Assembly: GCA_003971905.1 (NCBI GenBank)
Contig: RSEE01000006.1
Location: 124,001 to 188,000, forward strand
Length of the DNA: 64,000 nt
Source: Moniliella sp. 'wahieum'
Taxonomy: Eukaryota; Basidiomycota; Moniliellomycetes; Moniliellales; Moniliellaceae
Direction: 5' to 3'
Shown one piece after another: positions 33,950 to 44,532 of the stretch. Position 1 is the first letter of the stretch. Each line of letters opens with the position of its first letter. The notes under the pieces were generated by a model. That model was not told where the DNA came from, did not search any database, and was given only the letters and a program-made list of their open reading frames with translations. The position numbers and the translations under genes are program-made.

Positions 33950-35216
33950 ATGACCGTGCCCAGCGACAGCGACATCCCACCCATCGAGGTACTCATCTCC
34001 ACGCTTCGAGCGGAGGAGGAGAAGCAAGGCCCGCAGGCCGAGGTGGCAGCGACGTTGGCGGACGAGTTGTTGGCGGTGAGCAGCATTTACCAGCCGGAGC
34101 AGATCCGTGTGCTCCCCCTTGGCGCCTCCACCCGGTCCACGCCCGAACCCCAAGGCGCGTCCGTCAGTGAGGAACAGGATGTGTTGGCGCGCGCCTATGT
34201 CCCAGGACAACGCTTGCGCCTGGCCGTGACGATGGAGCTGGAGGTTGCGGGGAGGAGGATACGTTGTACGGCCGGCCTGGGCCTGGGGACACACAGCCCG
34301 AGCCAGTCGACTTGCACCCTCTCCATCACGCTTCCGGCCCACTACCCCCGACACGGAGCAGACGCCGCAACTGCAGTTGCTCAATCGGTTTGTCGGTGCG
34401 CACGTGGTGGACCCGGGCTGTTTGGCCAGGTGTTGCGTTGTTTTCTGCATGACCCGCAGGCGATCAAGCCGACTTCGTCGGCCGCCCGCCGCTCGGACTT
34501 ACCTGGACCAGGGGCGAACCGATGCTGTTTGAAGCGCTCGAGTGGGCCAAGGAGACTGTGTCGGTTTGGTACAACGACAAGGAAGAAGAGTTGCGTCTTC
34601 GTTCGGAACAGTTGGATCGGGAACGGGAGGCGCGGACTCAAGCCGCTGCCGCTGCCGGCTTACCCGCTGACCCTTTCCCGTCCCGCCCTGAACCCGAACC
34701 AAGCGTGGTGCATACCAAGGAGGAATTGGAAGCGCTCGTGACCCAGTTGGGATTCCGAACCTCGATGACCATTGTCGATCGCAAATCCGAGTTTGTCGGG
34801 TATGCGTGCAAGTTGGACAATGCGGAGCAGTACCGTTGGTGGTGGAATGGGTGGTGCAAGACAAACGCGTCGCACGCGCTGCCCACCCAGCCATCTTTGC
34901 TTATAGTGTGACTTTGCCCGATGGCACGACGCAGCGCGACTTTGAGGACGATGGCGAGACGGCCGCCGGAGGACGCTTGGCGCATCTACTTTCGATTCTG
35001 GTACGTGTCCCTGCTGTGTCCGGGCGCAGGTGGAAGGGAGGGAAATCACTAACACCGCAGTCTGGCTCGTGGCAGAACCTGGACAATGTGTTGGTCATCG
35101 TGACGCGGTGGTGGGGGGGATCGTTGTTGGGACCGGATCGGTTCAAGCACATTAACCGCGTCGCCCGGGATGCGCTCGAGAAGGCTGGGTTTGTGGCACC
35201 GGGGGGCAAGAAGTAA
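33950..35216 (+). CDS. YIH1: Yih1/IMPACT family protein (RWD plus UPF0029 domain)
   Basis: Family members bind Gcn1 and restrain activation of the Gcn2 kinase, tuning the amino-acid starvation response; cytosolic. The start at 33950 gives MTVPSDSDIPPIEVL. The RWD-like N-terminus contains ADELLAVSSIYQPEQIRVLP and a second half ending near 34540. A charged linker leads to the ancient IMPACT domain: MTIVDRKSEFVGYACKLDN, VEWVVQDKRVARAAHPAIFA, and DFEDDGETAAGGRLAHLL. After an intron (35001-35075, donor GTACGT, branch CTAAC) come NLDNVLVIVTRWWGGSLLGP and DRFKHINRVARDALEKAGF. I place the acceptor at 35075 because it joins SIL to NLDNV without an insert, as in the family. A few single-base frame changes lie between 34240 and 34850. 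It is followed convergently by the Rictor gene. Confidence 0.9.
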
Positions 35217-36140
35217 GTACGGTGTTCCGGGATGACGCTAGATGAGCTTAGTAGATGAAGCCTGAAGATCTTCTTGTCCCGTAGTGGGATCCTGCTTCGC
35301 ACACCCCTTCCTTTCCTGGCGGCTTTGTCTCCACGGCCGTGTTCCTGCTGGCGAGTGCATCGTCCGCCGTAGTTGGTGCATCTACGATGGTCTAATCTGG
35401 TGCGCTGGTGCGCGGCAAAGCTCCAGTTGCCCACACTATCCACCAATCCACTACCACACGCGAGGAGATTGTCCGAAGACAAAGGCATGTATGTCCTTGT
35501 TCATAGTTCACCCGACTGTTCATTCGTATTTGTTCCATTTGTCTTGCTAGAGCCCGAGCCGTTCGAGTTGACCTTGTCGACCACGTTCATACCTTCGAGA
35601 GACTGAGAGGGAGGGTGGTAAGTTGGCAGATGGAGCGGCGGAAACATGCCGATGGGGATCGGATCGGCTGCCACACCACCTAAGCCAAGAGATGGTGGGA
35701 GAGAAGACACTCCCATTGTTTTGCAGTAGCTTGATCCATTGACAGCCGAAACTGCGTGCTGCCATTGCTGCGCCGCCCTGGCCCGAGTTCGCCCACCACT
35801 TCTCTTCGTTAGTTCGGCCTTCAATCGTCAATATTCATGCATCCTAATGTCCGCACTACCGCTTACGGGCTACGGTCCAACTTTCCACACAAAGATTCCG
35901 TAGAGAATTTGTTGATGCTTCGTCCAAATCCTGGGAGGAGGGAGGAAAGGAGGAGTCGGGGAGACTGGGAGTCGGGGAGAGGAAGAGGGAGAGGGGGACA
36001 GGGAGATGGAGAGGGGGGGATGAGCATACAACATGCAGTGCAAAGAAATGCAGGGATCGAATTGATGAGGGTCGTGCGTTGGTTCGTAAGAGGGTAGTGC
36101 AATCAACCATCCGTCTTGGACGGGGGTCCAAACCCCCCAA
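35217..36140. other. Convergent intergenic region between the Yih1-like and Rictor genes
   Basis: About 920 bases holding both 3' UTRs. A G/A-rich stretch occurs at 35930-36020. No gene or repeat family was recognised. Confidence 0.5.
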
Positions 36141-39100
36141 TCAAGAGCTGAGGTGGCCGATGCGGCTTCCTGATCTGTGCCTGTGCCTGCCCCTGCCCCT
36201 GCCCTCCCCTTTGCACCTCCCCCTCCCCCTCCCCTTCCCCTTGCCGCGCTGCTTGGTCGGAAGCGCACGGGTAGTCGACAGAGAATGCTGCAGAGACGAA
36301 GAGGCCGAGAAACCTGCGGGGCCCGCCATCCGTGCTCGCCCATCCTCTTTGTCCTTCTCGTCCTTCTCGCCCACCGATAGCTCACTCCGGGAGCTGGAGG
36401 ACAACTCACCATCCTCCATCGACTCGGCATCGTCCGAGTCGTCGTCCGAATCCTCGTCCATATCAAAACTCTTGGGTAGCGGGAAAGCTTTGCGAGGTGC
36501 GCCAGTGGCCGCTGGGAACCGCGAGGTCTCTGGTCCTCCTTCCGCGTCGCCATCTGCTCGGGGTACGGCGGGTAAGGTGATAGAAGCGCGGGCGGCTTCG
36601 ATGGCAGTGAGGGCGGTGGGGTCAAGGCGAATGTCAAACAGTTCCCACACAAAGCGGCGAACGGATTGTTTCCAAGGAAGGGTGGCCAGGTAGGCCAGCA
36701 CGTAAGCGCGCAGAGTTGGGCAGGTAAAGTGGCGCGGGTAGCGCGCGCGTAACTTGCCTAGTCGCAGCACGACGCTTTGTTGACCAACACCGAGTTTCCC
36801 ATCATGGCCAAGGCGTCCAGGATGTTCCTTGACGTCCGCCCTTCCGCTGGTCGGAGGTACAGGTAGTCCAGATCCACCTCATGTTTTGGCTTCCACGAAT
36901 CGAGCTCGATCGCGTGCAGATCGGCAGGAATGGCGATCCCTTTGAACCTCAAAAACTGGGTGTGCACCGTTTCCCACCCAAACAAAGCCAGCAATTCACT
37001 GCCCAAAGCCGTGCGGGCAAAGAGCCCCAGCACAAAAAAGGCAACGCTGGTGGAACATGAGGTTAGTATAACCACGCGTGTCCATTCCTCCCAAACGAAC
37101 AAATCTTACCCTCGGACCGAAATGACAGGCGAGTGCTGCGCAATGGAGACAATCGCACCCAAGAGACCACAAGACTCGACCTCCTTGATACCATATTCGG
37201 TGGTGCCCACATTTCCCTAAGGACGCCACAACAAGCAATTACCAAGTTAGCGTCCACGCACGATCAAGGGAGAGAGGCCAAGAAAGACACATACGACGGC
37301 CCACACATGCTCTTGAGCTGGGCAAGAATAACAGGGTCTGGGACTCTAAGCCATACTGCTGAATGAAGGAGATGAAAACGTCAAAGTGGCCCGAATCAAG
37401 CAACGCCGAGAGGCCCTGCTGCGTCTGGGCTAGCTGGGCGTAGAAATGGGTAGGGGCAAATCCTGTGACGGCTTCCGCCGCTTCGAGCTCTGACGTTAAC
37501 GGTTCCCCTGGACGAGGAGAGACACCGGCGGCGGCGGTACCGGGATAAGGACGATCAATATCCAATGCGTACGACAAGTTGATCTCGAGCTGAAGGCTGT
37601 AACGGTAATTCAGCTCGTGGAACCACAGCGCCAGATTCTCCCCGATGTAGCCCTCTTCGTCCAAGAACGCAAAGCCAGACGGGACCGAGAGGAATTGAGC
37701 ATCAGTGCCCGACCGGCCTCGCCCAGATGCTCAAAGGAAGGCTGCGTCGCAATCACCAGCTCGAGCAGCGCAGAGTCATCACAGACTCGCCCCAGCATCT
37801 CAATCGTCAGCTTTTGGATACCTGGGTTGGTATCGTACACCTGGGCCACCAGCAGCTCGACCATCCAGCTCGCTGTGGATGGGTTCCATGTCGTGACATG
37901 GGTCGGCATGCTCTGCAACGTCTGGGCTAGTTTGGACGTGGCAAACAGACGCAATGCTCGTGAGCCCGCTGTGAGCGCATGGCTGAGCAGCACGCGCGCG
38001 TGACCTTTCACCTCAAAGGGGAGGTGTTGGAGGACAGCGCGGACGAGATAGTCGCGGGCTGGGACCGCGATGAAACGGTGAAGCAACGTAAAAATTCGGA
38101 AACGTTCCAGCAACGCTAGGCCTCCCTTGGTTGCCCCCACCACACCAATCATCTCAAAGTATCCGTCTACCACGGTTGTCCCAAGCTTGGCTCGCGAAAA
38201 CAGCGGCTCCTCCATCGTGTTGATAGCCAACGGTGCTTGATGTGTCGTGTCGAGCTGGGCAAGACAATCGCCAATTGGGACAAGAGCGGATCTTCAGCGA
38301 GGAACTTGAGTCCATCCGGGTGCTTCATGATCAAGCGAATCAGCTGTGTCCCGAGCCGCGCCCACAACCGACTTGCGCGCGTCTTGGGTAGCGTCGAGAA
38401 ACGGCGTGCATTGGGGTGGTAAAACGAGATGAGGCGGCGAACAAACCGGCCTTGGTGCATCACCTCGTCAAAACGCCGAGGCGAACAAGCACGCCATCTA
38501 GCAGGTCAATCAGAATGTCCATGTTCCACTTGTTGGGGTCCCGAGCATTGCCCACCTGCGAGTCGAGCACCATGGTGCGAAAGGTAGCATGTCCACGCTG
38601 GATAGTGCCTGCTGCTGCAGCGCTCCCACTTTCGGCCCTCGGAAGAGGACTGGCGCTTGTCCGCTAGGAAGAGATAATGGAGGGGACGTGGCCGGCGTGG
38701 CATCTCTGCTGAGCTTGTCCAGCGTCGAAAGTGTGCTGCCTGCCACGTTGCGGCCGCGGCCTGGCTATGTCCATGCTACTTCCCAGGGAAAAGAGGCGGG
38801 GAAGGGGTCGAAACGCGCGCTGGCCCACAGGGCCGGGGTAACAACAAGTGCACCAACCGCAGCACTCGCTCAAGGTCAGCGTCGCTTGGTGCGCACCGCT
38901 CATCTCTCGATGAGCGTGATCAGAGCATCGATCAAGCCCGCTTCAATAAGCACCTCAAGCAGTAGAGCCACATAGTGGTCTAGTAAATTCTGCGGACCAG
39001 TCACCTCGTCTTTGGGGGCAGTGGACCCTGCTTCCTTGAAGGCAGCCCCCTCTTTGCCCATCGTCTGGGACGAGACGCTGGTCATACGGATCAAAGACAG

Positions 39101-40927
39101 AAACTCATCAAGAAGGATGGAGCCCGTTGATTCTGGGTACACTTGGACGGCCGAAACAAGCGATCGGATGCCGAGGCGGTCGTGCAGGCAAAGGTACATA
39201 AACCCCGTCCAGCTACGTAGCATCGTAGCAACGATATGCGAGTGCCGCTTCAGTTTCTCTTCGCTGCCGTACTCGGACAGGCTGGCTGGCGGATCAGTCA
39301 AGGTAGCTAGGACAGGCTGGGTGGGGAAAAGGGCAGGCAAGATTGCGTTAGTCGTGTCCCCCTAGCCCTTGCAAAGGGAAAGAAACGGAAGGCAACACAC
39401 CTCTAGGTCAATCCCTGGGTTGATAAGCGCGCGAGAGGAAGGTAAGTCGAGAAGGGACAATATGGTTCGCATCAGGCCTGGTGCAGCATCCAAATCGCGA
39501 TCGGCAATGGCGCTGACCACCACGGGGAGCGAGCCGGCGCGAATAAAGTGAGTGGCATCTACCAGGGCCACTTCGGCCAATGTTTCGACACAGAGTGTGC
39601 TGAGGGGATCCTCAGCATCGTAGCTCACCGCCACCAAGCCTCGCATAACGCTCATGTCGACCAAGGCATCCAAAGGTGGAGGCGGATGGGCGAGTGCATG
39701 CCCCGCGCCTAGTATTGTGCGCGAGGCCGAAACCAACGCACGCACCAACATGAGCGCCTGCTCGCGCTCCTCTGCAAACGCAGACTCGCGCAGGAAGGTA
39801 CGGACCATGTACCAGTGCAGTCCCGCCGCTTGTGCAGCCTCGGCAAACGTGTTGAGTGGGGGCAAGAGGGAGAGACGTAAGGCACGATACGCACGCGCCC
39901 GCACGGCCTTCCCGTTGTCTTCGGCCAGCTGAGCTGTGACAGTCTGAACGTACGAGGCGACCGGGAGGGTGTCGCGCAGCTCGGGTTGCTGGTGGAGCAG
40001 AGCAGCAAGCTGGTTCAAAATGCGTCCGCGTTCCAATTCCGTTGAGGGAGGCGGTCCAAGGCGGTCCAACTTGTCAGTAACTCGGATATCCGGGCCGCCT
40101 CGGGAGAAAGAGAAGATTCAGCCGCGTCGGAAACGGCCGAAACGGCTGAGGGGGAGAGGGTAGACGCAGGGGGGCGGGAGGTCATGTCGCGTGCGCTGAG
40201 GGAAGACCACTGGGGAGGAACGCTAGGGTGAGGCGATTCACCGGCAGAAGGGGTGAGGGGAGAACGCTGGTCGGGGGCTTTGGAAACTGTGTCAAAGGGG
40301 AAGTGACGTGCACTCTCCATTGCCGCTGTCAGCTGCGGGGAAGAGCGGGAGCGCAGGAGCCAATGACTCTTGGGTTCCGTAAGGCCCGTGCCGCCCTTGT
40401 CTGCTGTGCCAACAACGTCGGACCGGGTGGGGGATAATCGACGGGCATGGGCGCCGCCGTCCCATCCCCCGGGGCCAAAGCCAGGAGGGTCCGCGTCCGA
40501 AGCGAAGCCAAGGTCCGAAGTGGGGAGGGTCGGGCATTGGTGCGATCGTCAGCATGGGCATTACGCAACTGGGCGATTTCGAGCTTGAGGGAGTTGATGT
40601 GGGCCTGGCTGTTGGAGAGCTCCTGCAGGATCTGGTCCCGCAAAGCGGCCGAGTCGGGCGGAAGCACATTGAGCAGCCCGGCGGCGCCCTCGCGAATGTT
40701 GACGGCGACGGCGAGGCTGCGCTCGAGGTCAGCGATGCGGAGGCGTTCGGGGGTGAGGCTGACGGCGCTGCTGCTGGCGTCGGTGGACTGGTCAATGGGG
40801 GAGCTGGGCGGCGGGGCGGAGGCGGGGGCGGAGGCGGAGGCGGAGGCGGGGTCGAATGCAGCGGGCATGGAGGCGGCGTCGGATGCGGCGGGCGGGGCAG
40901 GGCGGTGCCGGCGGGGCGGATGTCCAT
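36141..40927 (-). CDS. Rictor / Ste16 / Avo3 subunit of TOR complex 2
   Basis: Scaffold subunit of TORC2, which controls AGC kinases, actin and membrane homeostasis. The likely start ATG at 40927 gives MDIRPAGTALPRPP; frames further upstream lack a clear ATG. A helical HR1-like repeat follows (ADLERSLAVAVNIREGAAGL, then DQILQELSNSQAHINSLKLE). The body is helical-repeat: WYMVRTFLRESAFAEEREQA, PLSTLCVETLAEVALVD, and an intron at about 39323-39402 (donor GTGTGT, branch ACTAAC). Then NLLDHYVALLLEVLIEAGL, MIGVVGATKGGLALLERFRI, FTLLHRFIAVPARDYLVRAV, YDTNPGIQKLTIEMLGRVCD, GNVGT/EYGI-like, and VAFFVLGLFARTALGSELLA. The C-terminus is acidic, then Gly/Arg/Lys-rich, ending at 36141. Several one-base frame changes occur. 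The block order matches fungal Rictor proteins. Confidence 0.88.
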
Positions 40928-41318
40928 GGGGACGTCGACCAACAGCGGCGGGACGCCCAGCGGCGGGGCGGAGGGGGCGGGGAGGAGGACGCGGCGGTTA
41001 AAGGAGGTGTTTCGTGTCGGCGGAGTCGAGTTGGCCGTCTGAATCGACCCCAGACTGGTCCCCACGCCGCTTACCTCAGCAGCCAGCCACCCACCCCGCC
41101 TGCAACTTTCATTTCACACCCACGCCACCGCCACCGTCACGTGATGGCCGTCGGGCTACCAGCTCCCTGCTCCCTGCTGCTCCCTATAGCCCCCGCCCCA
41201 CCATGGGACATGCATCGCCATTAAATCACCCACCACAAATCACATCGCCACGCAGCGCGTACACGACGGCGCACACAACATACAGACCCGTTTGGGCCGG
41301 AGAAAGCAAACAAGAGAA
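40928..41318. other. Region between the Rictor start and the NIMA-kinase stop
   Basis: About 390 bases, presumably the Rictor promoter. A minus-strand GTAAGC donor-like site near 41074 preceded by an ATG at 41112 could be a short 5' exon of the Rictor gene, but the phase I tried does not fit. Nothing else seen. Confidence 0.4.
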
Positions 41319-43763
41319 CTATCGCCGCCGATCAGGCCAGCCGGTCGGGTTGGGCGGCAGGTGGAGCGTAGCCAGCGACGCACGCGACGGGCTGCGGGTA
41401 CTTCGAGGTGCCGGCGTCGCCTGCGGGAACAGTTCGGGCTCGGTGGAAGCAGCCACAAGGCCCGGGGCCCGTCTTCTTTGTCCGCGAGAGGAAGGGAGAA
41501 GGCAGCGTGCTGCTGTCCCACAAGCTCGAGTCGCTGCGCAGGGGCGAGTGTGGGACCCAGGTGCGTTTGGCTGTCGTCCCGCCGCCGCTTCGTCCGCCTC
41601 GCTCGTCGTCCGTTGTGCGGCCCGCGCCAGCTCCGCACCCAACGCACCACTTTTGCGCGGGGTCTGTAAGAGCGCACGCGGCTGCGTCGTGTCATAAGTC
41701 CATCGTGTCTTGTCCATGCTCAGCATCGGCTCGTCCGAGTCATCCAGCGGTGTGCGGGGGGCATCGCCCGAGGCGCCGTCGCGGGCAGAGGGTCAGCGGG
41801 CCCACGAGCTCCCATGCTCCCGTTGGACGGCCGTGGCTTCTTGCCGAGCTTGGCGGGCGTCGAAGCTTCAGGATAGCCGGTCGCCACAGGTTCTGGATCG
41901 TCGTCCGGCATGGACGGCCGCGAGCGCCGAAGAATCGTTTCGACCGACTCCTCTTCCGCCTCCTCTGCATCGGCGTACGCTGAAGGATCCACGGCGGCAG
42001 GGGGCGTGATCCGCCGCGGGCCCAGATCCAACTCTTGGAATTCTTGGTTGGGGAAGGAAGAGCGGGAGGATGGTGCGGCCGATGCCCGGCGGGACCGGCG
42101 TGGACTCGTTACCGCTGGTGCTTCGTCCCGGTCCGACGAGCTAGGGGGGCAGAGGCCGTGCATCGGGCAACGGACCAAAGGTGGTCGCTCGCCGGTCAGG
42201 CCTGGTAAGTTTGCTGGCCCCACGCGCAGTTTGCAGGCGCTCTTCCATCGCTAACTCACGTTGTTGGCAGGCGCGCTCACGGGCCTCCAGGGTTTTCGTC
42301 CGCTCCTCGAGCTCGCTCGCTCGGCGGCGAAGCATTTCTTCCCGGCCCATTTGCTTGAAGGCCAGGGGCGCATTGGCCTCCCATTCGCGCTGCTTTTCGT
42401 CGTACCACGCGTTGTGCTTCCGCTCGTGTTCTTCAAATTCATGGACACGAAGTTCAAACGCTTGTTGCGCCTGTGCTTGGCGCAGGGCTTGCGCCTCCAG
42501 GTCTTGGGCTAGCTTTCCCAACCGTTTCTTTTCCGATCGCCAAGTCGCATCGGCCGCGGTCAACTCAGCCTGCTTGTTGAGCAGTTCTTGTTGGAGCACC
42601 ATCATCTGATCTCGCTCTTGGGACAAGGCCGTTTGTGCGACTGGATCGTGTCGTACTCGAGGGCAATTTTAGCATGTTCCGAGGAAAGTTGGCGCTCTTT
42701 GGCACGCAATTCGCCTGCACGCTTCTCGATTGACCTTCGCTCGGCATCCAACAAATCCTTCATCTCTGCCATCTCGAGCGAACGAGAATGCATGGCGATT
42801 TCAGGCATGGCGAGCAGTTCTTGGGTGGAAGGACGGTCATCTCGTCGTAGACTGCGCATCCGGTAGATCAACGCTTTGAGTGCAGGCGAGTAACATGCGG
42901 GCATCGGCGGCCTGGGCATCCCAGTCAGAGCCGGCAAAATCTTGTCCACCGAATCTGGCTGCACAGGCGGCTTGAGGGCGCACAGTTCATAAAAGATGCA
43001 TCCCAAAGCCCAAATGTCGCATTTAAAGTCGTACCGCTCGCCCTTGACTTGTTCGGGGGCCATGTACATTGGGGTACCACAGTAGGTTGTGGTCACACTT
43101 TGGGCATCCAACACTTTGCTCAGCCCAAAGTCGGCCAGCTTGATTCGTCCCCGGGCGTCGAGAAGAATGTTCTGGGGCTTAAGGTCGCGATGGAGAATCT
43201 GGGCGGCGGAAGGGTGGTGGGGTCTGGGTGATGGCATGCGTGGAGCGCACTGACCAATTGGACAATATACGACCAAATGACATCTTCAGGGATGTACTCG
43301 CCTGTGGCATCGCGTTTGGCCTGAGCTTCGTGAATCACCGTTCCAAGATCCCCGCCATCGGCCAACTCCATGACGATGCAATGTGCTCTGCCAGTTCGAG
43401 ACGCACGACAGGGTCAGTTTCTCGATCTCCTTCATCAACTGCAACAGGGGGAAGCAATGCAACGTGGGAGAAGACGTACCTGCGCTTGGGATCATAGTAC
43501 CAGTCGACGTACTTAATGATGTTGGGGTGCTTGAGGGTGCGAAGAGTGTTGATCTCAGTGATGCTTTCGGCAACAATGTTGGTAGCGTAGGAGGGCGGGA
43601 TAATCTGCTTGCAGGCAAACACCTTGCCATCTCTGATTCTGCGGACCCGCAGGACCTTTCCGAAGGCACCCGCACCAATCACGTTCAGTTGCTCGTAGTC
43701 GTCGGGCGAGGAGCGGGAAGGCCGGGGCGTGGTAACACGATCCAGACCGCTGACCCGGGCCAT
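41319..43763 (-). CDS. NIMA-family serine/threonine kinase (Kin3/Fin1-like)
   Basis: Predicted mitotic kinase of the NIMA/NEK2 group. The start at 43763 gives MARVSGLDRVTTPRPS. Kinase motifs: GAGAFGKVLRVRRIRDG (glycine loop), VFACKQI (ATP-binding Lys), ESITEINTLRTLKHPNIIKY (C-helix), a short intron (about 43440-43484, donor GTACGT), MELADGGDLGTVIHEAQA (hinge), ILHRDLKPQNILLD (catalytic loop), KLADFGLSKVL (DFG), TYCGTPMYMAPEQV and DIWALGCIFYELCALKPP. A long coiled coil follows (about 42780-42200: MKDLLDAERRSIEKRAGELR, LQQELLNKQAEL), as in NIMA kinases, then a Ser/Pro/acidic tail with MLSMDKTRWTYDTTQ. The stop chosen at 41319 follows the frame of the tail. APEQ replaces the usual APE-P context but the fold is complete. 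Several frame changes are present. Confidence 0.9.
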
Positions 43764-44532
43764 GGTGGGTGGGGGGGTAGGGCGTGGGGCGGGAGGGCGG
43801 GAGGGGGGGGGTAGAGGGGGCGGTGAGGTGTGCAGGTGAGCGCGGCGGTGGGGCTGGCTGGAGAGGTGGCGATGGCCGAGTGGCAAGCGCAGAGCGGCTG
43901 GCCCAGCAAGGTGCTTGTTTGTGGAGCGAAGCGTAGATCGTCTTCGCACGCTCTTCCTTTCAACATTTCAGTTCGCCCCGTCGCCGCCCAGGCGGAATGG
44001 GCGGAGGCAACTTTGAAATTGGCAGCAGGACACGCTGGAGGGATAGGATAACCCTAACCCACCCCCTGTACTGCCTATCTGCACCCAACTACACCACATC
44101 TCCCTCGGCGTCTCCAAGCTACAAGTGCCATAGAACTGGCAGGCGCACGACCGATCGTTCCACGTCTGGCTAGTCCGCACATCAGACTAGTGGGAAGAGA
44201 CAGAGGTATGTTGCATAGAGAACAAGCAGAGCCAAAGGAAAGGAGAAGCGTGTCTGGTATCGGGCGTATGCGCGACCTTCTGGTCTCTGTGCAGGGTCTG
44301 GGCCAGCCAGATCCGCAGGTACAAAAAGACGAGGACCAGCAAGGGGCACGAGTAAGAGGCAAGCGGCAAGCGGCCAGCGGCAAGAGGCAAGAGGCAAGAG
44401 GCAAGAGGCAAGAGGCAAGAGGCAAGAGGCAGGGGGCAAGGGGAAAGGCACAAGGCGCAAAACACGGACGGCGTGGATTGTGCAGGAGGATGGGAGTAGG
44501 GGAGCTCAGGCCAGTCAGGGCAGAAAAGCTCA
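43764..44532. other. Intergenic region: kinase promoter and protease 3' flank
   Basis: About 770 bases. It has G-rich DNA at 43765-43830, a telomere-like TAACCCTAACCC box at 44049-44060 and the heptamer array at 44358-44441. The plus-strand open frame from 44190 is produced by the repeat. Confidence 0.6.
44358..44441. repeat. Heptamer array GGCAAGA, twelve units
   Basis: Units GGCAAGC, GGCAAGC, GGCCAGC, then seven perfect GGCAAGA copies, then GGCAGGG and GGCAAGG. The longest 7-base array in the window. It lies about 90 bases past the protease stop codon. Confidence 0.95.

Noticed and set aside
40447-41042. Plus-strand open frames opposite the Rictor N-terminus
   Set aside because: Gly/Arg-rich antisense shadow of a Pro/Ala-rich coding region on the minus strand.
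44182-44465. Minus-strand frames with repeated LLPLASC heptapeptides
   Set aside because: They are translations of the GGCAAGA heptamer array, open in all three frames, and not a gene.
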